This document shows, one piece after another, positions 19,184-28,489 of a DNA stretch of 64,000 nt. Made by a program: the position numbers and the translations under genes. The stretch comes from Pseudosulfitobacter pseudonitzschiae (GTDB taxonomy: Bacteria; Pseudomonadota; Alphaproteobacteria; Rhodobacterales; Rhodobacteraceae), in contig NZ_CP022415.1 of NCBI RefSeq assembly GCF_002222635.1, positions 3,472,001-3,536,000 of the forward strand, read 5' to 3'. Within the stretch, counting starts at the first letter, position 1. Each line of letters begins with the position of its first letter. The notes beneath the pieces were generated by a model, which was not told the DNA's origin, did no database searches, and saw only the letters and a program-made list of their open reading frames with translations.

Positions 19184-22002
19184 TTGCCCACCTTCCACGC
19201 CAGCTTGTCCGGCCCCCGTCCAACGGGGGATCTGATCGGCTGCATCACCGGTTTCGACTGGTCCTGTGGTGCTGCCTTGGCGATGCGCACCTTCAGGTCG
19301 AACCATGCCGCCTGCCCGGTGATCGGGTCTGAATTGGCCCAACGCAGCCCGTCACCCTTGGGCGGCAACAATTCGTGGATCAGGTGGTTGAGCAAGAAGC
19401 CTTTGGTGGCTTCGGGGGCATCTTCATCCAGCGCCCACGCCCCCTTTCGCTTGCCGATGGCGTTCCATGTCCAGACGGTATTGGGGTTCAGCGCTGCCAT
19501 TTCCAGCACCGGCACGGTGATTTCGCCGTGCGGCGAAGTGACGGTGGCCCAGTCGCCATCCTTCAGGTCGTGATCCCGCATCAGATTGGTGGGCAGATAC
19601 AATGGGTTGTGCCCGTGCAATTGCCGCAGCCACGCGTTCTGGCTGCCCCATGAATGGTACATCGCCATCGGGCGCTGGGTCAGGGCGGTGATCGGGTATT
19701 CGTCGGCGCGATTGTCGCCCGAAGGGTCGTACCAGATCGGCAGCGGGTCCATCGTGCGGCGGATACGGTCGCGGAGGTAGTCGGGGGGTTGACGGTCTCC
19801 GTGGCCTTCGGCGGCCAGCTGGAATTTGCGCAGCGGCTCGACATAAAGCGAAAACAGATAGGGCAGTGGTTCGTCGAACAGGCCCATGCCCACGGCCCAA
19901 TCCTGATAGGCCATGTTCCACGGTTTGTAATAGTTGGCCCCTTGGGGGATATGTTCGACGAAAAAGCCGCCGTTTTCGATATAGGCGTCGATCTGGCCAC
20001 CGTTCGGCGCGCCGCGCCCTGCGGTCAACCCGTCAGCGCCAACGCGCCAGCCTGCCAAGGGACCGACACCAGCACGGCGTTCGTGGTTGATGATATAATC
20101 GGCATAATCGGCGTATTTCTGTTCGCCTGTTTCGGTCACAAACCCCGGAAGGTTCAGCCGCGCGCCCAGATCGCACAACACCGACTGGAACCCGCGCACG
20201 TCGCGGTCGGGTTCGACCACAGGCCAGCGGATCGCGTCGGCGGCGGCGTCAGCCTCGCAGATCGGACGGTCGAGCAGCGAGATACAGTCGTGGCGTTCCA
20301 GATAGGTGGTGTCAGGCAGGATCAGGTCGGCATAGGCGACCATTTCCGAACTGTACGCATCCGAATAGATGATGCGCGGGATCACATAGTCGCCGTTCTC
20401 GTCAGTGTCTGTCAGCATGTCGATCACGCCGCGCGTGTTCATCGACGAGTTCCATGCCATGTTGGCCATATACATAAACAACGTGTCGATCTTGTACGGA
20501 TCACCCGCGTGTGCGTTGGAAATCACCATATGCATTAGCCCGTGGGCCGACATCGGGTTTTCCCAAGTGAACGCCTTGTCGATCCGCGCGGCTGTGCCGT
20601 CGGGTTTCAGGGCCAGATCTTCGGGGCCTTGGACAAAGCCCAGATGCGGGCCATCCAGCGGACCGTTGCAGGTGGTTTGACAATGTGGCTTCGGGTGGGC
20701 CGTCGCAGGCTTGGGGTAGGGCGGTTTGAACCGAAAGCCCCCCGGAACTTCGACCGTGCCAAGGATGATCTGCAACACATGCAGCGCGCGGCAGGTCTGA
20801 AAGCCGTTGGCATGGGCGCTGATCCCGCGCATGGCGTGAAAGCTGACGGGGCGGCCAGTCATGGTGGTGTGGACCTCGCCACGGAAATCGGTCCATGCGT
20901 GGTCCAGTTCGAACGCTTCGTCAAAGGCGACACGGGCCAGTTCCGACGCGATGGCGCGGATGCGTGCGGCAGAGATGCCGGTGCGGTCTGCCACAGCTTC
21001 GGGGGCGTAATCGTCGGACAGATAGCGGTCTGCCATCAGGTGTATCACGGGGCGGTGGGTGACCCCCGCCGCACGATGGGTGGCGGCCAGATCGGGGCGC
21101 ACGCCCTTCTGGTCGAAGGGGGCCAGTTTGCCGGTGTTGCGGTCGATCACCAGTTCCTTGCCGTCCGCGTCGCGCAACAGCAGGCCGTATTCGGGCGACT
21201 TTTCATCGCTGTTCACAAGGCAGGGCGCATTGGTAAAGCGTGACAGGTAGTCGAGGTCGATCCTGCCCGCCTTCATCAGGCAATGGATCAACGCCATGAT
21301 AAACAGACCATCGGTGCCCGGCGTAATGCCGACCCAGTCGTCGGCCACGGCGTTGTAGCCTGTGCGAATCGGGTTGACCCCGATCACCCGCGCGCCGCGT
21401 GCCTTGATCTTGCCGATGCCCATCTTGATCGGGTTGCTGTCGTGGTCTTCGGCGACGCCGAACAGCATGAACAACTTGGTGTGGTCCCAGTCGGGCTGGC
21501 CGAATTCCCAGAACGCGCCGCCCATCGTGTAGATACCCGCAGCCGCCATGTTGACCGAGCAGAACCCGCCGTGGGCCGCGTAGTTGGGTGTGCCGAAATT
21601 CTGCGCCCAGAAGGATGTGAACGATTGCGACTGGTCGCGTCCGGTGAAAAACGCCAGCTTTTCGGGATTGTCGCGGCGGATCGGTTCCAGCCAGCCGGTG
21701 GCGATGTTCAGCGCCTCGTCCCAGCTGATCTCTTCGAATTCGCCCGATCCGCGCGGACCCACGCGTTTGAGCGGCGCACGCAGGCGGGCGGGGGCGTTGT
21801 GCTGCATGATGCCAGCCGATCCCTTGGCGCACAGCACGCCCTTGTTCACCGGATGGTCGCGGTTGCCTTCGATATAGGCGACCTTGCCCGATTTCATGTG
21901 GACGTTGATCCCGCAGCGGCACGCGCACATATAGCAGGTGGTCTTGCGGATTTCGTCCGATACCTTGGGCGACAGGTCCAGAGCGGGCTGCTTATGGGGC
22001 AT
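19180..22002 (-). CDS. soeA: Sulfite dehydrogenase (quinone) molybdopterin subunit
   Basis: This 940-residue molybdopterin oxidoreductase has the N-terminal 4Fe-4S motif TTCYMCACRCGINVHMKSG plus GVLCAKGSAG, and the C-terminal dinucleotide-binding domain. No twin-arginine signal is present, fitting the cytoplasmic SoeA rather than periplasmic DmsA or PhsA. With SoeB and SoeC it oxidises sulfite to sulfate and reduces quinone. The identification rests on subunit composition plus its place right after xsc and ackA, where sulfite is released; to my recollection Ruegeria pomeroyi has the same order. Its start overlaps the ackA end by 11 bases. Confidence 0.85.
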   Translation of the reverse strand: MPHKQPALDLSPKVSDEIRKTTCYMCACRCGINVHMKSGKVAYIEGNRDHPVNKGVLCAKGSAGIMQHNAPARLRAPLKRVGPRGSGEFEEISWDEALNIATGWLEPIRRDNPEKLAFFTGRDQSQSFTSFWAQNFGTPNYAAHGGFCSVNMAAAGIYTMGGAFWEFGQPDWDHTKLFMLFGVAEDHDSNPIKMGIGKIKARGARVIGVNPIRTGYNAVADDWVGITPGTDGLFIMALIHCLMKAGRIDLDYLSRFTNAPCLVNSDEKSPEYGLLLRDADGKELVIDRNTGKLAPFDQKGVRPDLAATHRAAGVTHRPVIHLMADRYLSDDYAPEAVADRTGISAARIRAIASELARVAFDEAFELDHAWTDFRGEVHTTMTGRPVSFHAMRGISAHANGFQTCRALHVLQIILGTVEVPGGFRFKPPYPKPATAHPKPHCQTTCNGPLDGPHLGFVQGPEDLALKPDGTAARIDKAFTWENPMSAHGLMHMVISNAHAGDPYKIDTLFMYMANMAWNSSMNTRGVIDMLTDTDENGDYVIPRIIYSDAYSSEMVAYADLILPDTTYLERHDCISLLDRPICEADAAADAIRWPVVEPDRDVRGFQSVLCDLGARLNLPGFVTETGEQKYADYADYIINHERRAGVGPLAGWRVGADGLTAGRGAPNGGQIDAYIENGGFFVEHIPQGANYYKPWNMAYQDWAVGMGLFDEPLPYLFSLYVEPLRKFQLAAEGHGDRQPPDYLRDRIRRTMDPLPIWYDPSGDNRADEYPITALTQRPMAMYHSWGSQNAWLRQLHGHNPLYLPTNLMRDHDLKDGDWATVTSPHGEITVPVLEMAALNPNTVWTWNAIGKRKGAWALDEDAPEATKGFLLNHLIHELLPPKGDGLRWANSDPITGQAAWFDLKVRIAKAAPQDQSKPVMQPIRSPVGRGPDKLAWKVGK

Positions 22003-23095
22003 GTGTCTGATCCTTCAGCAGCGTGATGGCGTCACGGGCGATCTGTTGTTCTTCGGCAGCGGGGATGACCCAATGGGGAATATTTCCCAACCATGATAGC
22101 TGTGCAAGAACATTATTCCTGATGTCTGCGTCGTTCTCGCCGATGCCGCCGGTAAAGGCGATGCCATCGACGCCCTGCATCGCTGCAATCATCGACCCCG
22201 CCTGACGCGCGATCCAATAGCAGAAGTGTTCACGGGCAAATTTGGCCTGCGGCGCGGCACTTTGCCCGAGCGTGCGCATGTCGGCGCTGAGACCTGACAG
22301 ACCCAGTAATCCGCTGTCATGATAAAGCATCTGCGTCGCCGCATCCGCGCCCATTGTGCCCACCAGATGCAGTACGGCACCTGCGTCAATGACGCCCGCG
22401 CGGGTGCCCATTGTAAGACCGCTCAGCGGCGAGAAACCCATCGTGGTAGCAACCGATTGCCCATCCCGAATGGCGCATAGCGATGCGCCATTGCCCAGAT
22501 GCAGCGCCAGAAGGCGGCGGGGCAGAGGTGTGCCGGTGCTGGCCCTGAATCCGTGGACCAAGGCCGAATAGCTGGTGCCGTGAAAACCGTAGCGTTGCAG
22601 GCCCGATGTGGCTGGGACATCGGGCAGCGCATAGCGGCGCGCCACGTCCGGATTTGTCGCATGAAAGGCCGTGTCGAAGGTGGCAAATTGCGGCAGATCG
22701 GGCACCAGTTCGGCCACCGCGTCAATGGCCGACAGGTGGTGCGGGTTGTGCAGCGGGGCCAGTGGCACGGCATCGGCGATGGCGGTGCGTATCGCCGCAG
22801 TTATGCGCGCCGAAGCGGTCAGATTGGCCCCGCCATGCACCACGCGGTGGGCGGCTGCACACAAGTTTGCGGGCCGGATACCGGACGCGGCCATTGCGTC
22901 GAATATCGCGGTAAGTGCTGCGGTATGGCCGGGCAATGCCAGATCGTGTCGCGCACCGCCATTGGTGCGGATGCTGCCCTGCGTGCCGATGCCAGAGGCC
23001 TCGATGCGCAGGGTTTCGTGCAGGTCTGTGCCAAACAGGGCGGTCTTGATCGACGACGACCCTGCATTTACGACAAGAATCTGCGCGTCAGGCAT
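21992..23095 (-). CDS. ackA: Acetate kinase
   Basis: The 367-residue protein has all acetate kinase signatures: ILVVNAGSSSIKTALF at the N-terminus, HRVVHGG, HNPHH, the QRYGFHGTSY block, LALHLGNGASLCAI, SGLTMGTRAGVIDAG and FTGGIGENDADIR. It interconverts acetate plus ATP with acetyl phosphate plus ADP. Length is a little below the usual 400. Acetyl phosphate is the direct product of Xsc, encoded four bases upstream, so the enzyme likely harvests ATP from taurine carbon. Most described taurine clusters carry phosphate acetyltransferase (pta) for this step; no pta lies in this window. Confidence 0.9.
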   Translation of the reverse strand: MPDAQILVVNAGSSSIKTALFGTDLHETLRIEASGIGTQGSIRTNGGARHDLALPGHTAALTAIFDAMAASGIRPANLCAAAHRVVHGGANLTASARITAAIRTAIADAVPLAPLHNPHHLSAIDAVAELVPDLPQFATFDTAFHATNPDVARRYALPDVPATSGLQRYGFHGTSYSALVHGFRASTGTPLPRRLLALHLGNGASLCAIRDGQSVATTMGFSPLSGLTMGTRAGVIDAGAVLHLVGTMGADAATQMLYHDSGLLGLSGLSADMRTLGQSAAPQAKFAREHFCYWIARQAGSMIAAMQGVDGIAFTGGIGENDADIRNNVLAQLSWLGNIPHWVIPAAEEQQIARDAITLLKDQTHAP

Positions 23096-23098
23096 ACC

Positions 23099-24877
23099 TT
23101 AGACCGATTGCGTGCGCATGTCGGCCTTGGACACGCCGGCGACCGACACCGGCTTTTTCATCGCGTCGCGGCGGAAAGGCTCGCCCAGTTCCTGATTTAT
23201 CATGGCTTCGATCAGCGTGGTTTTGCCGTGGTTCATCTGGTCGTCGACGGCTTTGGTCAGGGCTGCGGTCAACTCGTCCATCGTGCGGGCCACGACACCT
23301 TCAAGCCCGCAGGCCTGCGCAATGCCCGCATAGGACACTTGGGTGTCCAGTTCGGTGCCGACAAAGTTGTCGTCGTACCACAGCGTCGAGTTCCGCTTTT
23401 CTGCGCCCCACTGGTAGTTGCGGAACACCACTTGGGTGATCGCGGGCCATTCGCCCCGACCAATTGCCGTCAGCTCGTTCACCGCGATGCCGAATGCACC
23501 ATCGCCCGAGAAGCCGACAACAGGCACGTCGGGCTGGCCGATCTTGGCCCCTACAATGGCGGGCAGACCATAGCCGCAGGGGCCGAACAAGCCGGGGGCC
23601 AGATATTTGCGGCCGTCGTCAAAGTCGGGATAGGCGTTGCCGATGGCACAGTTGTTGCCGATGTCCGAACTGATGATCGCGTTGCGTGGCAGGGCGGACT
23701 GGATTGCACGCCATGCCATGCGGGGGCTCATCCAGTCGGGTTTGTCGGCGCGGGCGCGCTGGTTCCATGTGGTGCCTTCGTCGTCGTCTTCGTGGTCCAT
23801 GCTGGACAGTTGCTGGGCCCATGAAGATTTTGCTTGCGAAATTTTCGCCTTGCGGTCGGCGCGGCCTGCATCGCCTGCGTCATCGCTCAGTTGCGACAGG
23901 ATGCCCTTGGCCACCTTGGCGGCGTCACCGATGATGCCAACGGTGATCTTTTTGGTCAGGCCGATGCGGTCGGCGTTGATGTCGACCTGAATGATTTTCG
24001 CGTTGGTCGGCCAATACTCCATGCCATAGCCCGGAAGGGTCGAAAACGGGTTCAGCCGTGTGCCAAGGCACAGCACAACGTCGGCGTCCTTGATCAGCTC
24101 CATTGCTGCTTTGGACCCGTTGTAGCCCAGCGGCCCCGCAAACAGCGGGTGCGATCCGGGGAAGGCATCGTTGTGCTGGTAGCCGACACACACCGGCGCA
24201 TCCAGACGCTCGGCCAGTTCTTTCGACGCGGCAATGCCACCTTTCGACAAGACCACGCCCGCGCCGTTCAGGATGACAGGGTTCTTGGCACCTGACAGCA
24301 GCTCTGCCGCAGCCGTGACCGAGTTTTCACCGCCCGAGGAAAGCTCAAGCTCGATGGGGTCGGGGATTTCGATGTCGATGACTTGTGTCCAGAAATCGCG
24401 CGGGATGTTCAGCTGGGCCGGACCCGCCAGACGCTTGGCCTTGGCGATCACGCGGGTCAGCACTTCGGCCACGCGGGTCGGATCGCGCACCTCTTCCTGA
24501 TAGGCGACCATGTCCTCGAACAATTTCATCTGCTCGACTTCCTGAAACCCGCCCTGACCGATGGTCTTGTTCGCGGCCTGCGGTGTGACCAGCAGCAGCG
24601 GTGTGTGGTTCCAGTATGCTGTTTTGACAGCCGTCACGAAATTGGTGATGCCGGGGCCGTTCTGCGCGATCATCATCGACATCTTGCCGGTGGCGCGGGT
24701 AAATCCGTCGGACATCATGCCCGCCGACCCTTCGTGCGCGCAATCCCAGAACGTGATGCCCGCCTGCGGAAACAGATCGGAAATGGGCATCATGGCCGAA
24801 CCGATGATGCCAAAGGCGTGTTCGATGCCGTGCGCTTGCAGTGTTTTTACAAATGCTTCTTCGGTCGTCATTTTCAT
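23099..24877 (-). CDS. xsc: Sulfoacetaldehyde acetyltransferase
   Basis: This 592-residue thiamine-diphosphate enzyme has the Xsc length and pattern: MKMTTEEAFVKTLQAHGIEH with the ThDP-activating Glu region CAHEGSAGMMSDGFTRATG, and the cofactor-binding GFSGDGAFGIAVNELTAIGR ending in RNYQWGAEK. It splits sulfoacetaldehyde with phosphate into acetyl phosphate and sulfite. I start at 24877, where MKMTTEE follows GGAGCC-type purines; the longer frame runs back over the tauR end. Candidate TauR sites lie 64-87 bases upstream. An acetolactate synthase role is excluded by the tauR/ackA/soe context and the Xsc-like sequence. Confidence 0.92.
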   Translation of the reverse strand: MKMTTEEAFVKTLQAHGIEHAFGIIGSAMMPISDLFPQAGITFWDCAHEGSAGMMSDGFTRATGKMSMMIAQNGPGITNFVTAVKTAYWNHTPLLLVTPQAANKTIGQGGFQEVEQMKLFEDMVAYQEEVRDPTRVAEVLTRVIAKAKRLAGPAQLNIPRDFWTQVIDIEIPDPIELELSSGGENSVTAAAELLSGAKNPVILNGAGVVLSKGGIAASKELAERLDAPVCVGYQHNDAFPGSHPLFAGPLGYNGSKAAMELIKDADVVLCLGTRLNPFSTLPGYGMEYWPTNAKIIQVDINADRIGLTKKITVGIIGDAAKVAKGILSQLSDDAGDAGRADRKAKISQAKSSWAQQLSSMDHEDDDEGTTWNQRARADKPDWMSPRMAWRAIQSALPRNAIISSDIGNNCAIGNAYPDFDDGRKYLAPGLFGPCGYGLPAIVGAKIGQPDVPVVGFSGDGAFGIAVNELTAIGRGEWPAITQVVFRNYQWGAEKRNSTLWYDDNFVGTELDTQVSYAGIAQACGLEGVVARTMDELTAALTKAVDDQMNHGKTTLIEAMINQELGEPFRRDAMKKPVSVAGVSKADMRTQSV

Positions 24878-24940
24878 GGAAGGGGGCTCCGGCAGGTTAG
24901 GGGAATGATTCCGCGTTGTGTCGCAGAGTACGATTGCACG

Positions 24941-24964
24941 GCAGGTGCAGTTAGGGCCAGTTGG
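24941..24964 (-). promoter_or_regulatory. Candidate TauR site upstream of xsc
   Basis: Read on the minus strand this is CAACTGGCCCTAACTGCACC, an ACTGGCCCTA box followed directly by the related CTGCACCT. A nearly identical box with the same following half occurs upstream of tpa at 28580-28600, and CTGGACCTAT precedes tauR. From memory the Rhodobacter TauR site consists of repeats close to CTGGACYTAA. Position in the tauR-xsc gap fits an activator site for xsc-ackA-soeABC. Confidence 0.55.
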
Positions 24965-24974
24965 CGGCAGCGGA

Positions 24975-26438
24975 TCAGACCAGACGCGCCAGAGTCTCTG
25001 CAACCTTTTGCACGCCGTCCGCAATACGACTGGACGGGATCGACGAATAGGCCAGACGGTAATAATTGCGCGGCTTGTCTTCGCCGGAAAAGAACGACAC
25101 GCCCGGTTCGATCAGCACGCTTTGAGGTTTTAGCAATTGCGCCAGTTGGCTGGTGTCCACGGACAGCGGCGCGCGCATCCAGAAGGATGATCCGCCCGAC
25201 GCACCCTGACCGGCGATGGTCAGGCCGGTGTCGGTGATCGCCTGCTGCATGGTGTCGCGGCGCGTGTGCAATGTGGTGCTCATCTTGCGCACCAGCGCGT
25301 CGTAGTGACCTAGCGACAGGAAATAGGCAACGGTGCGCTGGATATGGCCGGGCGGATGACGCAGCACCGATGCGCGCAGGGCGCGGGCCTCGCGGATGAA
25401 CGGCTCGGACCCCACGAGGTAGCCCAGCCGCAGGCCAGGAAACAGCGATTTCGAGAACGAGCCGACGTAGATCACCCGCCCGTCTGTATCCAGCGATTTC
25501 AGCGCGGGCGAGGGCGGCTTGAGGAACGACATCTCGAATTCATAATCGTCCTCGACAATCAGCGCGTCCATTTCGGCGGCGCGGTCCAGCAGGGCACGGC
25601 GGCGGTCCATTGGCATGGTGGCCGTTGTCGGGCATTGGTGGCTGGGGGTGGTAAAGATCACATCGGTGTCGGGCGGGATCGCATCGGGGGGCAGGCCGTC
25701 CTGATCCACACGGACATGGGACAGATGGCACCGCGACTGGTTCAAAATGTCGTGCAAAGCGTGATAACAGGGTTCTTCCATCGCGGCGTGCCGGCGTTGG
25801 GTCAGCAGCACCTGCGTGGTTAGCCAAAGTGCGTTTTGTGCGCCCAGCGTAATCAGCACCTGTTCAGGGCGGGCGGTGATACCACGGCGTGGCAGCGAAT
25901 GGCGCACGATGAATTCGATCAGTTTGGGGTCGTCCTGATCGAAATAATCGGTGGTCATCGGACCAAAGTCGCGCTGCCCCAGCGCCTGCATCGCGCACAG
26001 CCGCCAGTTCGCATGATCGAACAGGGTGGCGTCGGCCTGACCGTAGATGAACGGAAAGCGATAGTGCGCCCAATCCTGTGGCTTTGTTGGTGTCTGCCCA
26101 CCCGAGAATTTCTGCCCGATGGCACGGGTCCAGTCCACTGCATCGGGGGTGACGGGCGAGGCGGCAAAGATCGGTGGAACCGGAGCGGTTTCCGACACGA
26201 AATAGCCCGATCGCCCGCGCGAGGTCAGATAATCGTTGGACAGAAGTTCGGTATAGCTGAGCGTGACGGTGATGCGGCTGATGCCAAGGTGTTGCGCCAG
26301 CTTGCGCGTCGAGGGCAGCTTTTCGCCCGGCTGGAAGCGGCCCGACAGGATGCCTTGGGCAATCATCTGCTGAATCTGGCTTTGCAGCGTGCCCTCGGCT
26401 TCGGGGTGCAAAAAGAATGTTTCGACCGGTACTGTCAT
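24975..26438 (-). CDS. tauR: MocR-type (GntR/aminotransferase) regulator of taurine genes
   Basis: The 487-residue protein joins an N-terminal GntR winged helix (residues 15-80; GEKLPSTRKLAQHLGISRIT) to a fold-type I aminotransferase-like domain with the PLP lysine in YVGSFSKSLFPGLRLGY. This is the MocR/TauR architecture, in which PLP and the amino acid effector control DNA binding. It lies between the tpa and xsc genes and is divergent from neither, so it is probably transcribed ahead of xsc or alone. In relatives TauR activates tpa and the transporter when taurine is present. Confidence 0.9.
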   Translation of the reverse strand: MTVPVETFFLHPEAEGTLQSQIQQMIAQGILSGRFQPGEKLPSTRKLAQHLGISRITVTLSYTELLSNDYLTSRGRSGYFVSETAPVPPIFAASPVTPDAVDWTRAIGQKFSGGQTPTKPQDWAHYRFPFIYGQADATLFDHANWRLCAMQALGQRDFGPMTTDYFDQDDPKLIEFIVRHSLPRRGITARPEQVLITLGAQNALWLTTQVLLTQRRHAAMEEPCYHALHDILNQSRCHLSHVRVDQDGLPPDAIPPDTDVIFTTPSHQCPTTATMPMDRRRALLDRAAEMDALIVEDDYEFEMSFLKPPSPALKSLDTDGRVIYVGSFSKSLFPGLRLGYLVGSEPFIREARALRASVLRHPPGHIQRTVAYFLSLGHYDALVRKMSTTLHTRRDTMQQAITDTGLTIAGQGASGGSSFWMRAPLSVDTSQLAQLLKPQSVLIEPGVSFFSGEDKPRNYYRLAYSSIPSSRIADGVQKVAETLARLV

Positions 26439-26452
26439 GTCACAGGCTTACA

Positions 26453-26462
26453 CTGGACCTAT
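26453..26462 (+). promoter_or_regulatory. Candidate TauR half-site at the tauR promoter
   Basis: CTGGACCTAT lies 15 bases upstream of the tauR start codon. It matches the box seen at xsc and tpa and the remembered TauR repeat CTGGACYTAA, so autoregulation is plausible. It is a single copy in the opposite orientation to the gene, and weaker evidence than the other two. Confidence 0.4.
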
Positions 26463-26495
26463 CAGCGCGGCAATGTGGCGCTATTGCTGAACAGC

Positions 26496-26519
26496 AAAAG
26501 ACCCCGGTCGAAACCGGGG
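26496..26519 (-). terminator. Intrinsic terminator of the glycine-zipper lipoprotein gene
   Basis: On the minus strand CCCCGGT, loop TTCG, ACCGGGG is followed by TCTTTTG. A perfect 7-bp GC-rich stem with a stable UUCG-type loop and a T-tract makes this a good intrinsic terminator. It lies between the lipoprotein gene end (26562) and tauR start (26438) and isolates them. Confidence 0.75.
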
Positions 26520-26561
26520 CCCTTGCTTGGACATGTGAAGTGTCGGTCGGGTGCGACCTGC

Positions 26562-26822
26562 TTATGGGCAGGCTGCGTAATAGCGCGAGCCGTTTGCGCG
26601 TTGATACACACATTGGCCGTTTTGCGTTTTACCGATGTAGTTGCCGGCTGCACCACCAAGGGCCGCACCGATCAGCGCACCTTTGACTTTATCGTCGCCG
26701 CCGGACACGGAAGCACCGATTGCGGCACCAGCAAGTGCGCCACCAGCTGTGGTGTTAGATGTGGTCGATTCGCAAGCAGCAAGTGATGCGATCAACGGAA
26801 TGGCGATCAGAAACTTTTTCAT
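26562..26822 (-). CDS. Small glycine-zipper lipoprotein
   Basis: The 86-residue protein starts MKKFLIAIPLIASLAACEST, a lipoprotein signal with lipobox LAAC. It then has a glycine-zipper repeat (GGALAGAAIGASVSGGDDK, GALIGAALGGAAGNYIG) and a short Cys-containing tail QCVYQRANGSRYYAACP. Such proteins span or attach to the outer membrane; the function is unknown. The start is set by the signal peptide and AGAAGGGAAGAC upstream. It has its own terminator and is probably not part of the taurine regulon although it sits between tpa and tauR. Confidence 0.75.
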   Translation of the reverse strand: MKKFLIAIPLIASLAACESTTSNTTAGGALAGAAIGASVSGGDDKVKGALIGAALGGAAGNYIGKTQNGQCVYQRANGSRYYAACP

Positions 26823-27094
26823 ACCTGTCTTCCCTTCTTTAATACTGAAATGAGAACGCACGATCTAAAGGGTTGGTTCCCACATATGTTAACATCAGTG
26901 AAAAAAGGCCGTTTTGGCCCCAAACCACCGGTCCTGTTCGGGCAAGACATTAAAAAGGTAACCGAAAGCGAAACAACGTCAAGGGTGGCAGGGGCCGCCA
27001 CAGGCAAACAAGCGCCGAACGGCTGGCCGGGGTCGGCAACGCAAACGGACGAGGATAGCCCCCGCCCGTCGGGTATTCGCGGTCCGTATCCGGA
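26823..27094. other. Intergenic, possible end of the tpa transcript
   Basis: Read on the minus strand, GGCC AAAAC GGCC followed by TTTTTT at about 26901-26919 may be a weak terminator for tpa, whose stem is only four base pairs. The rest shows no gene; the frames across 26850-27404 are shadows of tpa. Confidence 0.35.
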
Positions 27095-28489
27095 TCACCC
27101 GAAGACGTCGCCCAGTGCCTTGTCCACGGCCGTAACGATCTGGTCGATGTTGTCTTTTGTCGCGATCAGAGCGGGCGAAAAGCACAGGCTGTTGTTCTTG
27201 CCCGGCAGCGACCGGTTGGTGGCACCGATGATGACACCCTGCGCCATGCAGTTGCCGACAACGGCCTGCACCTTGGCCTCGTCTGCGGGGGCGCGACTGT
27301 CACGGTCGCTGACCAGTTCGGCGCCCAGAAATAAGCCCTTGCCGCGCACATCACCGATAATGGTGTGTTTGTCGGCCAGCGCGTGCAACTGGTCCAGCAT
27401 ATAGGCGCCCATCTGCGTGGTGTTCTCCAGCAGGTTCTCGTCTTCGATGATGCGCATGTTTTCAATCGCGGCAGCGGGGCCGGCGGTGCAACCGCCAAAG
27501 GTCGAGATGTCACGGAAATAGTTCATCTTGTCCGAGGGGTCGTCCTTGAACATGTCAAAAACCGCTTCGGTGGTCACAAGGCAGGCAATCGCCGCATAGC
27601 CCGAGGCGACGCCTTTGGCCATTGTTACCATGTCGGGCTGAACGCCATATTGCTGATAGCCGAACCATGTGCCGGTGCGGCCGACGCCGCACACAACTTC
27701 GTCGATGTGCAGCAGAATATCGTATTTTCTGCAGATTTCCTGAACGCGGTCCCAATACCCGTCGGGGGGCGTGATGACGCCGCCACCAGCGGTTACCGGT
27801 TCAAGACACAACGCACCCACGGTGTCTGGCCCTTCGGACAGGATAACCTTTTCGATTTGGTCCGCAGCCCAGACGCCATAGTTTTCCTGCGGTGCGCCGT
27901 CCTGTTCAAAGGCACGGTATTCAAGGCAGTGCGGCACACGGACGAAACCGGGGGCAAAGGGGCCGTATTGTGCGTTGCGCTCATCCTGACCACCTGCGGA
28001 CAGGCAGGCGATGGTGGTGCCGTGATAGTCGCGGTCGCGGTACAGGATTTTATGTTTCTTGCCGCCGTATTTCTTGTGCGCGATCTGGCGGACCATCTTG
28101 AACGCCTTTTCGTTCGCCTCGGAACCCGAGTTGCAGTAATACATCCTGTCAAGGCCGGGCATCTTGTCCAGCAGCTTTTCAGCGAACAGCGCGCCGGGGA
28201 TCGACCCGGCAGAGCCTGCAAAATAGTTCAGTTTGACCAATTGGTCGCGCACCGCATCCGCGATGCTTTCGCGGCCATAGCCCACGTTAACGGTCCAGAC
28301 CCCGCCCGAGACCGCATCAAGGTGCTCTTTGCCCTTCTGGTCCCAAACCTTCATGCCTTTGCCCTCGACGATAATGCGCGGGTCGATTGCGCTCTCAAAA
28401 GGCTGGTGCTGGATCAGGTGGTGCCAGACGTTCTTGCGGTCGGCTTCAACCACGCGGCTCAGATCGTTTTCACTAAAGGTTCCGTCCAT
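27095..28489 (-). CDS. tpa: Taurine:pyruvate aminotransferase
   Basis: The 464-residue protein is a class III aminotransferase: YYCNSGSEANEKAFKMVRQI, ILYRDRDYHGTTIACLSAGG, LLHIDEVVCGVGRTG with the PLP-contacting Asp, and the Schiff-base lysine in VTMAKGVASGYAAI. Class III enzymes with this close fit (VWHHLIQHQPF at the N-terminus) are Tpa, which moves the amino group of taurine to pyruvate, giving sulfoacetaldehyde and L-alanine. The ATG at 28489 follows GAAAGGCC. It is divergent from tauABC, and TauR-like boxes lie upstream. Confidence 0.9.
   Translation of the reverse strand: MDGTFSENDLSRVVEADRKNVWHHLIQHQPFESAIDPRIIVEGKGMKVWDQKGKEHLDAVSGGVWTVNVGYGRESIADAVRDQLVKLNYFAGSAGSIPGALFAEKLLDKMPGLDRMYYCNSGSEANEKAFKMVRQIAHKKYGGKKHKILYRDRDYHGTTIACLSAGGQDERNAQYGPFAPGFVRVPHCLEYRAFEQDGAPQENYGVWAADQIEKVILSEGPDTVGALCLEPVTAGGGVITPPDGYWDRVQEICRKYDILLHIDEVVCGVGRTGTWFGYQQYGVQPDMVTMAKGVASGYAAIACLVTTEAVFDMFKDDPSDKMNYFRDISTFGGCTAGPAAAIENMRIIEDENLLENTTQMGAYMLDQLHALADKHTIIGDVRGKGLFLGAELVSDRDSRAPADEAKVQAVVGNCMAQGVIIGATNRSLPGKNNSLCFSPALIATKDNIDQIVTAVDKALGDVFG

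Noticed and set aside
21992-22002. Frameshift or assembly error at the ackA/soeA overlap
   Set aside because: Both reading frames are complete with normal ends; an 11-base overlap is common in operons.
22499-23824. 441-residue plus-strand frame over ackA and xsc
   Set aside because: It crosses two real genes on the other strand, with no start site and no domain.
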